A DNA stretch of 42,974 nucleotides from Rhodospirillaceae bacterium (GTDB lineage: Bacteria; Pseudomonadota; Alphaproteobacteria; UBA8366; GCA-2717185), in assembly GCA_002717185.1 (NCBI GenBank), contig PBDC01000088.1:1-42974 (forward strand), read 5' to 3'. Within the stretch, counting starts at the first letter, position 1, and each line of letters opens with the position of its first letter. A model generated the notes under the pieces. It saw nothing but the letters and a program-made list of their open reading frames with translations. It had not been told where the DNA came from and ran no database searches. The position numbers and the translations under genes were made by a program. Of this stretch, positions 33,586-42,327 are shown piece after piece.

Positions 33586-34049
33586 CGGAAGACTGAAATA
33601 CCGGTCGTCGATTTTGGGACGGTTGCCCGCATCTATTGCGTTTTAGCGCTTACGCTTCGGGGTCGAAGGGTAATCCCTAATAGCACTTCCAGTCTGCGGG
33701 TGTTTGGTTGAAATCGCGAGGTAATTCGCACTAATTTTCTGTAATAGCTTCTCGTTTTAGATGGTTGTGCAGCATGCGCTTCTCGACAGAACCGGTGTAT
33801 TGGGTTGTATAACGTGGGGCAAGGATGTGTCCTGCAACATCATGCTGACGCATGGCAGTAGCGAAGAGAACGCCTTGCGCCGTATCGACACGCTGGATGA
33901 GGTCGCCTAACTGCTGACATGGCGGCATCTTGAAATACATCTTGCGCAACATAATGTAGGCGTTGGGTTAGGGAACGCCTAAAATAATATAATATTTTCA
34001 AAGATATGTGATTAGGTATTGAGTATTGCCGAATCCTAATTATGACATT
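33586..34049. other. Non-coding stretch downstream of phaA
   Basis: About 460 bp where phaB would be expected. No SDR reductase sequence is present in any frame. A 73-codon minus-strand frame at 33731-33952 has no recognisable family. The segment just before the DUF1223 gene (about 33980-34020) is strongly AT-rich and may carry its promoter. Confidence 0.4.
33957..33981. repeat. Inverted repeat (8-bp perfect stem, 9-nt loop)
   Basis: TAGGCGTT and AACGCCTA pair perfectly around GGGTTAGGG, immediately before an AT-rich tract. There is no T-run after the stem in the plus direction, so it is not a standard terminator of phaA. It might be an operator for the DUF1223 gene or a structural element. 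Confidence 0.45.
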
Positions 34050-34781
34050 ATGCGAAACATAAAATTCGCTCTATATGGGATTATAGCGCTAGCCCTCCCG
34101 ACACTGGGCGTACCGGTCGCTGCAAATGAAGAACTTACTGTGGTTGTTGAGCTGTTCACCAGTCAGGGCTGTTCGTCCTGCCCTCCGGCCGAAGCGTCCC
34201 TGGGTGAGTTGGCGACGCGGCCCAACGTGGTTGCACTCGAATTTCATGTCGACTATTGGGATTATATTGGCTGGAAAGATCCTTTCGGATCGCCTGCCTA
34301 TACCAAGCGGCAGCGTGGATATAGCGCGAGTATGGGCACACCGTATGTTTATACGCCACAGATGGTGATCCAGGGGCAGACGCATGAAGTTGGCTCAAAA
34401 CTTCATTTGGTCGAAAGAAAGATCGTTCTGGTTCGCGGCACTGCTAAGCTGGGACCAAAGGTTTCGTTGAAACGCGTTAGTAATAGCGTCTTGGTTAATG
34501 TAAGAGGCGATTACGATGACGGTGACTACGATATTTTCTTCGTGACCTTTGACGCGAAACACGAAACCAAAGTGCTTCGCGGTGAGAATCGGGGAGAGAT
34601 GTTGGTCAACACCAATGTCGTCCGCACTTTCGATCGGGTAGGGAAGTGGACCGGCGACTCGGTCGATCTATTGGTGTCGCTGGTGGGCAAGAAGAGCGAC
34701 GGCGGTTGTGCTTTGATCGTCCAGAAAGTTAACGAGGGTCCGATAATTGCCGCTGCCGTGAGCACCTGCAAGGACAGATAA
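34050..34781 (+). CDS. DUF1223 thioredoxin-like secreted protein
   Basis: A 243-residue protein of the DUF1223 family. A signal peptide is visible (MRNIKF, a hydrophobic core, then VPVAANE near residue 26). The thioredoxin-like motif is FTSQGCSSCPPAE with C41 and C44, followed by EFHVDYWDYIGWKDPF, the family's second signature, and YTPQMVIQG. It probably acts in the periplasm, perhaps in redox handling. The ATG at 34050 is chosen over an in-frame TTG at 34026 because it directly begins the signal peptide. Its 3' end converges with htpG, 10 bp apart. The molecular function of the family is not established. Confidence 0.85.
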   Translation: MRNIKFALYGIIALALPTLGVPVAANEELTVVVELFTSQGCSSCPPAEASLGELATRPNVVALEFHVDYWDYIGWKDPFGSPAYTKRQRGYSASMGTPYVYTPQMVIQGQTHEVGSKLHLVERKIVLVRGTAKLGPKVSLKRVSNSVLVNVRGDYDDGDYDIFFVTFDAKHETKVLRGENRGEMLVNTNVVRTFDRVGKWTGDSVDLLVSLVGKKSDGGCALIVQKVNEGPIIAAAVSTCKDR

Positions 34782-34791
34782 ACCCTGCGCG

Positions 34792-36729
34792 CTAGACCCC
34801 GATCCCCTTCGCCATAATTTCAGACATTCGCTGGGCGAACGCAGCGGGGTCCGACAAGGTTTCGCCTTCGAGGATTCGGGCCTGGTCCAGCAGCAGGTGG
34901 GCCGCATCATCTATTGATCCGCTGTCAGCCTTGGCCCGCATGGCCAACCCCTTGATCAGCGTATGATTGGGATTGATTTCCAGAATGCGCGGCGCCCGTG
35001 TATCAATCTGTTGGTGGGCCTTTAGCAGACGCTCCAGGTTCATATCCATGTCGCCTTCATCAGCGACCAGGCAGACCGCGCTTTCCGTTAGACGGGCGGA
35101 ATTTCGGACATCCTTAATCTCTTCGCCCAACGCCAGTTTCATCGCGGCGATCAGCCGGCTGATATCTTCTTGAGGTGCTTCTTCGGCCTTTTCTTCCTTG
35201 GCGTCCGAATCCTCTTCTGCTGATTTGATGTCGTCGAAGTCGGCCCCGCCCTGGGTCGCCGATTTGAAGGGCTTCTCCTCGAACGTCCCGACCATCGGGA
35301 TCCAGAATTCGTCAACTGGATCGCTCAACATTAATACTTCTACTTCACGCGAGCGGAACCCTTCGAGCTGCGGACTGCGGGAAAGCGCATTATTATCGCC
35401 GCCGGTTATATAGTAGATCGCCTTTTGCCCTTCTTTCATACGACCTACGTAGTCGGCAAGCGAGATTAGTTCGTCGCCATGTGTGGATCGGAACCGGGCC
35501 AGCCCCAGAAGCGACTCTTTCTCACCGGATGGCTCGTATAGACCTTCTTTAAGGACCGCACCGAAATTATCCCAGAACTCGGCATAGGCGTCGCTTTCCT
35601 TTTCTGCCTTCGATTCGAGTTCACGGATCACCCGCGTCGTCAGACCTGCCCGGATTTTACTAAGCACCGCATTGTTCTGCAGCATTTCACGACTGATGTT
35701 GAGGGGCAGATCTTCTGAGTCGATCACACCGCGCAGGAAGCGCAGCCACCGGGGAACCAGCTCTTCGCAATCATCGGTGATGAACACCCGTTTGACGTAG
35801 AGTCGTACTTTAGACGCACGGTCTTGGTTATGCAGGTCGAACGGCTTGGAAGACGGGATAAAAAGTAAGCCGGTATATTCAATCATCCCCTCTGCGCGAA
35901 AATGCAGCGTGGTCCAGGGGTCGCCCACCATGTGTGAAACATGGTGGAAGAATTCTGTGTACTGCTGTTCCGTGATGTCGCTGCGCGGCCGGCTCCACAA
36001 CGCTGATGCGGTGTTTACCGGTTCCGGGTCGCCTTCCTCGCTATTGTCGATAACCGTGACCGGAAAGGCTATGTGGTCGGAATAGGTTTTCACGACCGTT
36101 TGAACACGGAACGCCTCGGCGTAGTCCGCCTCTTCTTCCTTTAGATGGATGGTAATAGTTGTGCCTCGGGAATCGCGTTCAGCTTCGGTGACCGTGAACG
36201 CGCCTTTACCGTCCGAACTCCATCGCCAGGCCTCATTCTTGCCGGCGAAACGGCTAACGACCTCGACTTTGTCGGCGACCATAAAACTAGAATAGAAGCC
36301 GACACCGAACTGACCTATCAGGGAAATGTCATTCTTCGCGTCGCCGCTTAACTGCTCGACAAAAGCCGAACTGCCAGATCGCGCGATGGTACCGAGGTTC
36401 TCGATCAACTCGTCGCGGCTCATCCCGATGCCATTGTCGGAGAAAGTTAGCGTTCGCATCTCCTTGTCGGTGCGGAGCGCTATAGCATAATCAGTGTCGC
36501 CGTCGACCAGTTCGGGCTGCGTGATCGCCGCATAACGTAACCGATCGCAGGCGTCGGCTGCGTTGGATACGAGTTCGCGGATGAAGATTTCCTTCTCGCT
36601 ATAGAGCGCATTCGCAACAATGTCGAGCAGCCGGCTAACCTCTGCTTGAAAGGTAAGCGTTTCACCTGCTTCCTCGTTCCTTGTGTCCGTTTTCTTGTCT
36701 GCTGGATCGTTAGTTTCTTCCGTCGTCAT
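34792..36729 (-). CDS. htpG: Molecular chaperone HtpG (bacterial Hsp90)
   Basis: A 645-residue Hsp90. The N-terminal GHKL ATPase domain shows FQAEVSRLLDIVANALYSEKEIFIRELVSNAADACDRLR (about 28-66), SDNGIGMSRDELIENLGTIARSG and GQFGVGFYSSF. The middle domain has LFIPSSKPFDL, LYVKRVFITDD and GVIDSEDLPLNISREMLQ, and the C-terminal dimerisation domain follows. A charged N-terminal extension of about 25 residues and an acidic insert near residue 500 (DSDAKEEKAEEAPQE) are typical variations. It assists folding and stress survival in the cytoplasm. A heat-shock-like promoter lies about 40 bp upstream of the start. Confidence 0.98.
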   Translation of the reverse strand: MTTEETNDPADKKTDTRNEEAGETLTFQAEVSRLLDIVANALYSEKEIFIRELVSNAADACDRLRYAAITQPELVDGDTDYAIALRTDKEMRTLTFSDNGIGMSRDELIENLGTIARSGSSAFVEQLSGDAKNDISLIGQFGVGFYSSFMVADKVEVVSRFAGKNEAWRWSSDGKGAFTVTEAERDSRGTTITIHLKEEEADYAEAFRVQTVVKTYSDHIAFPVTVIDNSEEGDPEPVNTASALWSRPRSDITEQQYTEFFHHVSHMVGDPWTTLHFRAEGMIEYTGLLFIPSSKPFDLHNQDRASKVRLYVKRVFITDDCEELVPRWLRFLRGVIDSEDLPLNISREMLQNNAVLSKIRAGLTTRVIRELESKAEKESDAYAEFWDNFGAVLKEGLYEPSGEKESLLGLARFRSTHGDELISLADYVGRMKEGQKAIYYITGGDNNALSRSPQLEGFRSREVEVLMLSDPVDEFWIPMVGTFEEKPFKSATQGGADFDDIKSAEEDSDAKEEKAEEAPQEDISRLIAAMKLALGEEIKDVRNSARLTESAVCLVADEGDMDMNLERLLKAHQQIDTRAPRILEINPNHTLIKGLAMRAKADSGSIDDAAHLLLDQARILEGETLSDPAAFAQRMSEIMAKGIGV

Positions 36730-37603
36730 CGCTTTTGGGTTCCATCCGTGGAAATATTCTGCGAGCTATATGTAGATAACACCGCCGTTGCTGCAAGAGG
36801 TTGCACTGCGATACAACACGGGTCGCCTATTGTTTGTTGCTCGGAATGAAAAACCCTTGGGTCGATCAACGCAAGCGCTTGTTGACGACGATCACGAGTT
36901 GCGTCACAGAGATGAGGCGCTATTTTGCGCGAGCCCTTCTAGACTCCCCGCCTAGGGGGCGTTTCTGGCGGGCCCGTGTCGTGAATTCGTTCCAGCTGAA
37001 TAGCGTGGCCTCGCTTATGAAAGCCGCGTCTTGCTGATAGCTCTAAGTCGCACCACCTCTCAGCTTTAATAATGACGAACATGCCGCGCCTGATACCTGA
37101 TGCCGGAAGCGCGGGTGTTAGAAGCCGGGACCGAATGCTGATATTGGACTGTCGTGTTAGTGGCGGTCGCGGAACGGGTGGTAACGCTCCAGCGTGTTGC
37201 GTCTCTGGCGGATAGCCCGCGAGTGTGGTTGCAATGGCTCAACTGCGAAGTTTTATCAGTCCTCGATGGCGGTGGTGGCAGCTGTTGGCTAGCCAGGCTG
37301 CCCTGTTCTGGGCCTAATTGTGAACGCGGCGGTAACGGTGGCGCTTTACGACTGCCGAATAAGCCTCGGTCCGGCGATAAAGTAATCGAGCCCGCCAGGC
37401 ACTGAGGCTGGACCCAATGGCAGACCCTCTTCATGAAGGACGTAACCGGTGTTATTTCGTAAAATTTTTATCTGCCAGTCGCCTTCGTGCCTTTGGTTTG
37501 TAACATCTGGGCTTGACGGTATCGCCTCATCACCCGTAAACCCGATCGAATTATGACTTAGGGTCTTAATCTTGTAGCAGAATCCCGCAATGTTCGAGGG
37601 AAT
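36730..37603. other. Long non-coding stretch between htpG and the Suv3-like helicase
   Basis: At about 870 bp this is the longest gene-free stretch of the window, lying between two divergent genes. Open frames of 60-122 codons exist on both strands, but they overlap one another, are low in complexity, lack ribosome-binding sites and match no family I recognise. The htpG promoter is at its left end; the helicase promoter must be at its right end. A small GC hairpin (CCCC/GGGG, 36946-36958) is present. A structured RNA or a decayed gene cannot be excluded. Confidence 0.45.
36767..36797 (-). promoter_or_regulatory. Heat-shock (sigma-32-like) promoter candidate for htpG
   Basis: Read on the minus strand, CTTGCAG (-35) is followed after 15 nt by CTACATATA (-10). 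This agrees with most positions of the sigma-32 consensus CTTGAAA-N13-15-CCCCATNTA. The -10 end is about 38 bp from the htpG ATG. Position and gene identity support it; the match is partial. Confidence 0.4.
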
Positions 37604-40093
37604 ATGGCGCTGTTTGAGAAACGAGGCCGGATCCGGGCCGTTTTAGGGCCCACCAACACCGGCAAGACGTATTTGGCGATTGATCGGATGCTCGGTCACT
37701 CCAGCGGCATGATTGGTTTCCCACTGCGACTGTTGGCGCGTGAGAACTACGACCGGATCGTGGCGTTGAAGGGCCGCCGATCGGTTGCTTTGATCACCGG
37801 CGAAGAGAAAATCATGCCGCCGCGACCGCGCTGGTTTGTCTGCACTGTCGAGTCTATGCCACTCGATTGTGAGGTCGACTTCCTGGCCATCGACGAAATC
37901 CAACTCTGCGCCGATGCCGAACGCGGCCATATCTTTACTGACCGGTTGTTGCACGCCCGCGGTCGAGAAGAGACGATGCTGCTGGGCGCCTATACTATTG
38001 CCCCTCTGCTGAAAAAGCTGATTCCGGAAGCCGAGATCGAATCCCGGCCGCGCTTTTCGACCCTATCCTACGCTGGTACGAAGAAACTAACGCGACTGCC
38101 GCGACGCACGGCGATTGTTGCATTCTCCCTGAACGAAGTATACGGCCTGGCAGAACTTATCCGCCGGCAAAGGGGGGGTACCGCAGTTGTGCTAGGTGCC
38201 CTTTCGCCGCGTACGCGCAACGCACAGGTCGAGATGTACCAGGCCGGTGAGGTCGATTATATGGTCGCCACCGATGCTATCGGCATGGGGCTTAATATGG
38301 ATATCGAGCATGTCGCCTTCGCCGGCATGCGGAAGTTCGACGGCCGTGCGCCGCGCCGGTTGAAGGCGGCGGAGATTGGCCAGATTGCTGGTCGTGCTGG
38401 CCGTTATCAGCATGACGGTACCTTCGGGATGACCAACAACGTAGTGCCTCTGGATGACGAGACCGTTGAGGCGATCGAGACACATCAATACGACACACTC
38501 GACCGGTTGAGCTGGCGCAACCGAATTTTTGATTTCCAGTCACCGCAGTTGTTGCTGAAAAGCCTGTTGCGGCGGCCGTCCTCGAACCTTCTGTACCGCG
38601 CGCGGGAAGCAGACGATTTACGTACTCTGAAGGCGCTTGTGGCCGATAGTGAAGTCGTCGAGCGTGCGACAAACCCAGCCGCAGTGCGTCTGCTCTGGGA
38701 CGTTTGCCAGATACCAGACTTCCGCAAGGTGATGCCAGATATCCACGTCCGACTGTTGAAGCAGGTCTATCTGCATCTCAGCATGATTGAGGCGCGGTTG
38801 CCCGAGGATTGGGTCGCCGATCATGTTAATCGGCTTGACGATGTTGGAGGTGATATCGACACCTTGACGCAGCGAATCGCCCATGTGCGGACGTGGACCT
38901 ATATAAGCCATCGGCCGGATTGGCTGTCCGACGGTACGCACTGGCAAAACATAGCTCGGAAAATCGAAGACCGCCTTTCCGATGCGTTACACGAACGGCT
39001 CTTGCAGCGGTTTGTGGATCGCCGAGCGCCGATGCTTGCGAAGCGCCGGCAGGGCGATGAAGCCCTGCTTTCCTTTGTTTCGAAATCGGGCGAAGTCATC
39101 GTCGAAGGGGTGGTTGCAGGATCTATGGTTGGCCTCAAATTCGTGCGGGATGCCTCTCAAAGGCGTGAGGAAACGGAGGCGCTCGTCTCGGCGGCGCGTG
39201 CGACGATCGCATTGGAAGTGGCATCCCGTATCGGGGCGTTGTGTGATGCGCCGGATAAAGCCTTTTCGCTAACACGCACTGGGCGAATTCGATGGCAAAA
39301 TGAAGAGATCGCCTTTTTGCAACAGGGCGATGCGGCGTTGCGACCGAACATCGGTCTGCTGCGCAACGAATTCCTCAATGCCCCGTCCCGAGACCGCGTT
39401 CAAGCACGTTTGACAAGGTGGTTTGATGCTCATCTGCGCAAGAGATTAGCTGCGTTATTTGAGGCCAGTGATGCCCCTCTTGGCGCTGCCGCGAGGGGAA
39501 TCGTATTCCAGCTCTCGGAAAATTTGGGCTCGATTCGCATTGCCGCCGCCCGTAGTCAGTTGGCGGTTCTAGACGGTGCCGACAAGAAGGCACTGACGCG
39601 ACTTGGCTTGCGCTTTGGCGTGCACGCGCTTTATTTCGCACCACTGCTGCGGCCAGCTGCTTTGCGGTTGCGCGCTGTTATGGCCGCCGTGTTCACTGGC
39701 TATCCGGCACCGAAAGTGGGGCGTGCCCGCTCGATTCCGGCCGGCGCCGTTCCAGAACCATTTTGGGAACTTACCGGCTATCGTCTCCTGGGAGGTCGGG
39801 CGTTCAAGCTCGACAGTGCGGAGCAGTTGGCAGCAGCAGTTCGCAAGCGGGCTAAGAATGGTGAATTTGGCGAAGATACCCAGTTGGTCGATTTGACGGG
39901 GTGTAATGGGGCCGGCTGTGCGGCGGTGCTTCGAGATTTGGGCTTGCACGTGGCGGAAGCCGGCGAAGGCTATGTGTTCCGGATGAAGAAGAGGGCGAAC
40001 AGAAACGGCCGGTCACGGGGTGGCGGGAAACGGGAGCAGCTGTTTGATCCTTCGTCGCCCTTTGCCAAGTTGCGGGAACTGACGAGCGTGTGA
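37604..40093 (+). CDS. Suv3-like DExH-type RNA/DNA helicase
   Basis: An 829-residue superfamily 2 helicase of the alphaproteobacterial Suv3 type, related to the mitochondrial degradosome helicase. Walker A is GPTNTGKT (15-22); motif II is DEIQ (97-100), a Suv3 hallmark; motif III region is LGAYTIAP; motif V includes VATDAIGMGLNMDI (221-234); motif VI is QIAGRAGR (260-267). The long C-terminal half contains the Suv3 C-domain and ends in a basic, Gly/Arg-rich tail (KKRANRNGRSRGGGKRE) likely to bind RNA. GAGGGA precedes the ATG. Its stop overlaps the S4-domain gene by one base. It probably takes part in RNA turnover. Confidence 0.9.
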   Translation: MALFEKRGRIRAVLGPTNTGKTYLAIDRMLGHSSGMIGFPLRLLARENYDRIVALKGRRSVALITGEEKIMPPRPRWFVCTVESMPLDCEVDFLAIDEIQLCADAERGHIFTDRLLHARGREETMLLGAYTIAPLLKKLIPEAEIESRPRFSTLSYAGTKKLTRLPRRTAIVAFSLNEVYGLAELIRRQRGGTAVVLGALSPRTRNAQVEMYQAGEVDYMVATDAIGMGLNMDIEHVAFAGMRKFDGRAPRRLKAAEIGQIAGRAGRYQHDGTFGMTNNVVPLDDETVEAIETHQYDTLDRLSWRNRIFDFQSPQLLLKSLLRRPSSNLLYRAREADDLRTLKALVADSEVVERATNPAAVRLLWDVCQIPDFRKVMPDIHVRLLKQVYLHLSMIEARLPEDWVADHVNRLDDVGGDIDTLTQRIAHVRTWTYISHRPDWLSDGTHWQNIARKIEDRLSDALHERLLQRFVDRRAPMLAKRRQGDEALLSFVSKSGEVIVEGVVAGSMVGLKFVRDASQRREETEALVSAARATIALEVASRIGALCDAPDKAFSLTRTGRIRWQNEEIAFLQQGDAALRPNIGLLRNEFLNAPSRDRVQARLTRWFDAHLRKRLAALFEASDAPLGAAARGIVFQLSENLGSIRIAAARSQLAVLDGADKKALTRLGLRFGVHALYFAPLLRPAALRLRAVMAAVFTGYPAPKVGRARSIPAGAVPEPFWELTGYRLLGGRAFKLDSAEQLAAAVRKRAKNGEFGEDTQLVDLTGCNGAGCAAVLRDLGLHVAEAGEGYVFRMKKRANRNGRSRGGGKREQLFDPSSPFAKLRELTSV

Positions 40094-40479
40094 TGATGGA
40101 CGCGCCGGCAGAAAAATTGCGCTTGGACAAATGGTTGTGGCACGCCCGCTTTTTTAAAAGTCGGACTCTCGCCGCACAACAGGTCACTCAGGGTGGATTT
40201 CGGGTCAACCGCGACGCTGTGCGTAAGTCGCGCCATGCCGTGCAGCCAGGTGATGTGGTGACCTTCGCAAAGGGCCCTTATGTGCGTGTCATCGAGATAA
40301 TTGCGCTTGGAACACGGCGTGGCCCAGCGTCTGAGGCGCAAATGCTTTATCGGGACCTTAACCCCCCGGACGCGCAACCGAAGTCAGAGCGATCATTGGG
40401 GCCTGTCAGGCGCATTTCGGGTAGCGGCCGGCCGACGAAAAGAGCGCGCCGGGAAATCGAGCGGTTGTTGGGACGGTAA
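40093..40479 (+). CDS. RNA-binding S4-domain protein (Hsp15 family)
   Basis: A 128-residue basic protein. An S4 RNA-binding domain fills residues about 8-60, with LRLDKWLWHARFFKSRTLAAQQV followed by GGFRVNRDAVRKSRHAVQPGDVVTF. The C-terminus is Arg/Lys-rich (RISGSGRPTKRARREIERL). This is the Hsp15/HslR layout; E. coli Hsp15 rescues stalled 50S-peptidyl-tRNA complexes. The start is ATG at 40093 or the adjacent GTG at 40090, overlapping the helicase stop (TGATG), so translation is coupled. The pairing of a Suv3-like helicase with an S4 protein suggests a shared RNA role. Confidence 0.88.
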   Translation: MMDAPAEKLRLDKWLWHARFFKSRTLAAQQVTQGGFRVNRDAVRKSRHAVQPGDVVTFAKGPYVRVIEIIALGTRRGPASEAQMLYRDLNPPDAQPKSERSLGPVRRISGSGRPTKRARREIERLLGR

Positions 40480-40494
40480 TGAGGCCAGGCTGCT

Positions 40495-41103
40495 TTATGT
40501 AGACCGCGAGAAAATCACTGATAAATTGTTCGACGGCATGTCGATAACCTTTGAGAGGGAAAGGCTTCGCGCTTCGGCTTCCGCAATGACCGTGTCGAGG
40601 TTGCGGATACCCCATTGTGGGTTTTGAGCCCTCAGGCTGTGGTCGAAGGCGTCGTTGGTTGGTGCCGTATGCTTCCCTCTACGTTTGAACGGGCCGTAGA
40701 GGTACAGGATGGCGCCTTGATCGCTCAGTGTCCTTGCGGTGCCGTCGAGTAGGCCGAGACAAACTTCCCACGGTGTGATGTGGATCATATTGACGGAGAT
40801 TATCGCAGCAGCCTGCGCGACTGGCCAAACGGACCAGGTCACATCCAGTTCGATTGGGGGCAGCAGATTTTCCGCCTTGGTATCAGCCACGTGGGCGGCG
40901 ATGCTGCTGCACGCGGCAGGATCTACGTCGCTCGGTTGCCAAATCCGAGGCGTTAATTTGGGTGCCATATAAGCCGCGTGTTCACCAGTACCGCTGCTGG
41001 TTTCCAGTATCAACCCCTCCGGTGGCAGCACGCGCTGCAAGACGGCGAGAATCGGGTCGCGGTTGCGTAATGTTGCGGGAGCGTGGCTCTTGAGGTCGGG
41101 CAT
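40495..41103 (-). CDS. DUF938 class I SAM-dependent methyltransferase-like protein
   Basis: A 202-residue protein of the DUF938 family. NRDPILAVLQRVLP begins the domain. LETSSGTGEHAAYMAP (33-48) is the SAM-binding motif, WQPSDVDP carries the acidic loop, and VNMIHITPWEVCLGLLDGTARTL and LYLYGPFKRRGKHTAPTNDAFDHSLR are family signatures. It probably binds SAM, but the substrate is unknown. It converges with the S4 gene (15 bp) and diverges from the TerB-like gene (95 bp). Length is typical for the family. Confidence 0.88.
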   Translation of the reverse strand: MPDLKSHAPATLRNRDPILAVLQRVLPPEGLILETSSGTGEHAAYMAPKLTPRIWQPSDVDPAACSSIAAHVADTKAENLLPPIELDVTWSVWPVAQAAAIISVNMIHITPWEVCLGLLDGTARTLSDQGAILYLYGPFKRRGKHTAPTNDAFDHSLRAQNPQWGIRNLDTVIAEAEARSLSLSKVIDMPSNNLSVIFSRST

Positions 41104-41198
41104 TTTTCGGGTTATATCGGCCTACGCCGGTGCCAACAAGTAGACACAATTGCACGAAGGTAGCACAAAACGATGTGACATGGCGGCGGCAATGGTCT

Positions 41199-41675
41199 AT
41201 GTCGCCTCTTATGCTAGCGAAAATTAGTAATTTTCTGTTGGAGAGGGGCGGTCGCGCAGAAGCGGTGGATGGTCGTCATTCTCACGACGAGTTGCAGCTG
41301 GCGGCCGCTGCACTGATGGTTGAAGCGGCGCGGCTCGATGGTGAGTTTGGAAAAACGGAACGAGCTCATATTGAATTAATTTTGCGACAGCGTTTCAAGT
41401 TGGATACTGCGGAAACGCAGTTGTTGATTGATGCGGCTGTCGGAGCAGTTGACGCCATTCCGGAGATCTATGGCTTTACGCGGACCATCCGGGATCAGTT
41501 CAATCACGATGAGCGGGTTGTCATGATGCAGATGTTGTGGGAAGTCGCCTATGCCGATGGCGAATTACACGATTACGAAGCAAGCCTCTTGCGTCAGGTC
41601 GCCGGACTTTTGTATGTCACAGATAAGGAAAGCGGGATTGCGCGGAAACGCGCCCGCGAGTGCCTTGAGCGTTAG
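41199..41675 (+). CDS. TerB family (tellurite-resistance/DjlA-like helical) protein
   Basis: A 158-residue all-helical protein. After a short N-terminus, [38 protein letters not shown] (about 28-65) matches the TerB metal-binding helical repeat. A second copy follows with [37 protein letters not shown]. The acidic residues in LDGEF and ADGEL are the presumed metal ligands. Function is poorly defined; these stand-alone proteins are common near fdxA/carD in Alphaproteobacteria. The start at 41199 or 41211 is preferred to a GTG at 41130 because the extra N-terminus is not protein-like. fdxA starts 65 bp downstream. Confidence 0.8.
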   Translation: MSPLMLAKISNFLLERGGRAEAVDGRHSHDELQLAAAALMVEAARLDGEFGKTERAHIELILRQRFKLDTAETQLLIDAAVGAVDAIPEIYGFTRTIRDQFNHDERVVMMQMLWEVAYADGELHDYEASLLRQVAGLLYVTDKESGIARKRARECLER

Positions 41676-41740
41676 GATTGAGAGTCTGTCCAGGGCCGAG
41701 TGGCGCTATCGCAAATCCAGAGACCGAGGGAGAGTTCCAT

Positions 41741-42076
41741 ATGACCTATATCGTCAACGATAATTGTATCAAGTGCAAATACCAAGACTGTGTTGAGGTC
41801 TGTCCGGTAGATTGCTTCTACGTTGGCGAGAACATGTTGGTGATCCACCCTGACGAATGCATCGATTGCGGTGTATGCGAACCCGAGTGCCCGGTGGAAG
41901 CGATTTTACCGGACACTGAAAGCGACGTCGAAAAATGGGTCGAAATTAATCGTGAATATGCCGAGCAATGGCCGAATATTACCCGTAAGGGTGATAGTCC
42001 CGCCGATGCGGACGATTTCAAAGACGAGACTGGCAAGTTCGAAAAGTACTTCAGCCCTAATCCCGGGGAGGCCTGA
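41741..42076 (+). CDS. fdxA: Seven-iron ferredoxin FdxA ([3Fe-4S][4Fe-4S])
   Basis: A 111-residue ferredoxin with all ligands in place. C9, C17 and C50 bind the [3Fe-4S] cluster, and C21, C40, C43 and C46 bind the [4Fe-4S] cluster, the pattern of Azotobacter FdI shifted by one residue. Extra C12 and C25 are also present. The long C-terminal tail ([18 protein letters not shown], then [12 protein letters not shown]) is typical of FdxA. The ATG at 41741 has GGGAGAG 6 bp upstream; longer in-frame starts add unrelated residues. It is a cytoplasmic low-potential electron carrier. carD follows after 251 bp on the same strand. Confidence 0.96.
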   Translation: MTYIVNDNCIKCKYQDCVEVCPVDCFYVGENMLVIHPDECIDCGVCEPECPVEAILPDTESDVEKWVEINREYAEQWPNITRKGDSPADADDFKDETGKFEKYFSPNPGEA

Positions 42077-42327
42077 GCCCAGCTGGGAATAAAAACAATC
42101 TAGTGATATATTAGGTGTTCTTATCATTAATAGACGAATGAGCTTGTCTGGATTGTAAAGGAACAGTCTGTTGGTGTGGACAGCGGGAAATTAAGGGATT
42201 GATTTGGCCGAACGCGCGAGGTGAGGCCGGAGTTCAAATTTGGGCGACGAACCCAGTAATTGGCGTTGTTTCTGGACCCAATCCTGTGCACCTACAAAAA
42301 GTGACCAATTGATTACGAGAATGGCGA
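42077..42327. other. Intergenic region between fdxA and carD
   Basis: A 251-bp region with no gene seen. It should hold the carD promoter. A short self-complementary CCCAGCTGGG near the fdxA stop is too tight to be a convincing terminator. I identified no structured RNA. Confidence 0.4.

Noticed and set aside
33731..33952. 73-codon minus-strand frame downstream of phaA
   Set aside because: No known domain and no ribosome-binding site. It might be a small orphan gene, but evidence is too thin.
37066..37434. 122-codon minus-strand frame in the htpG-helicase gap
   Set aside because: Composition is low-complexity and Ser/Arg/Pro-rich, it overlaps plus-strand frames and resembles no family.
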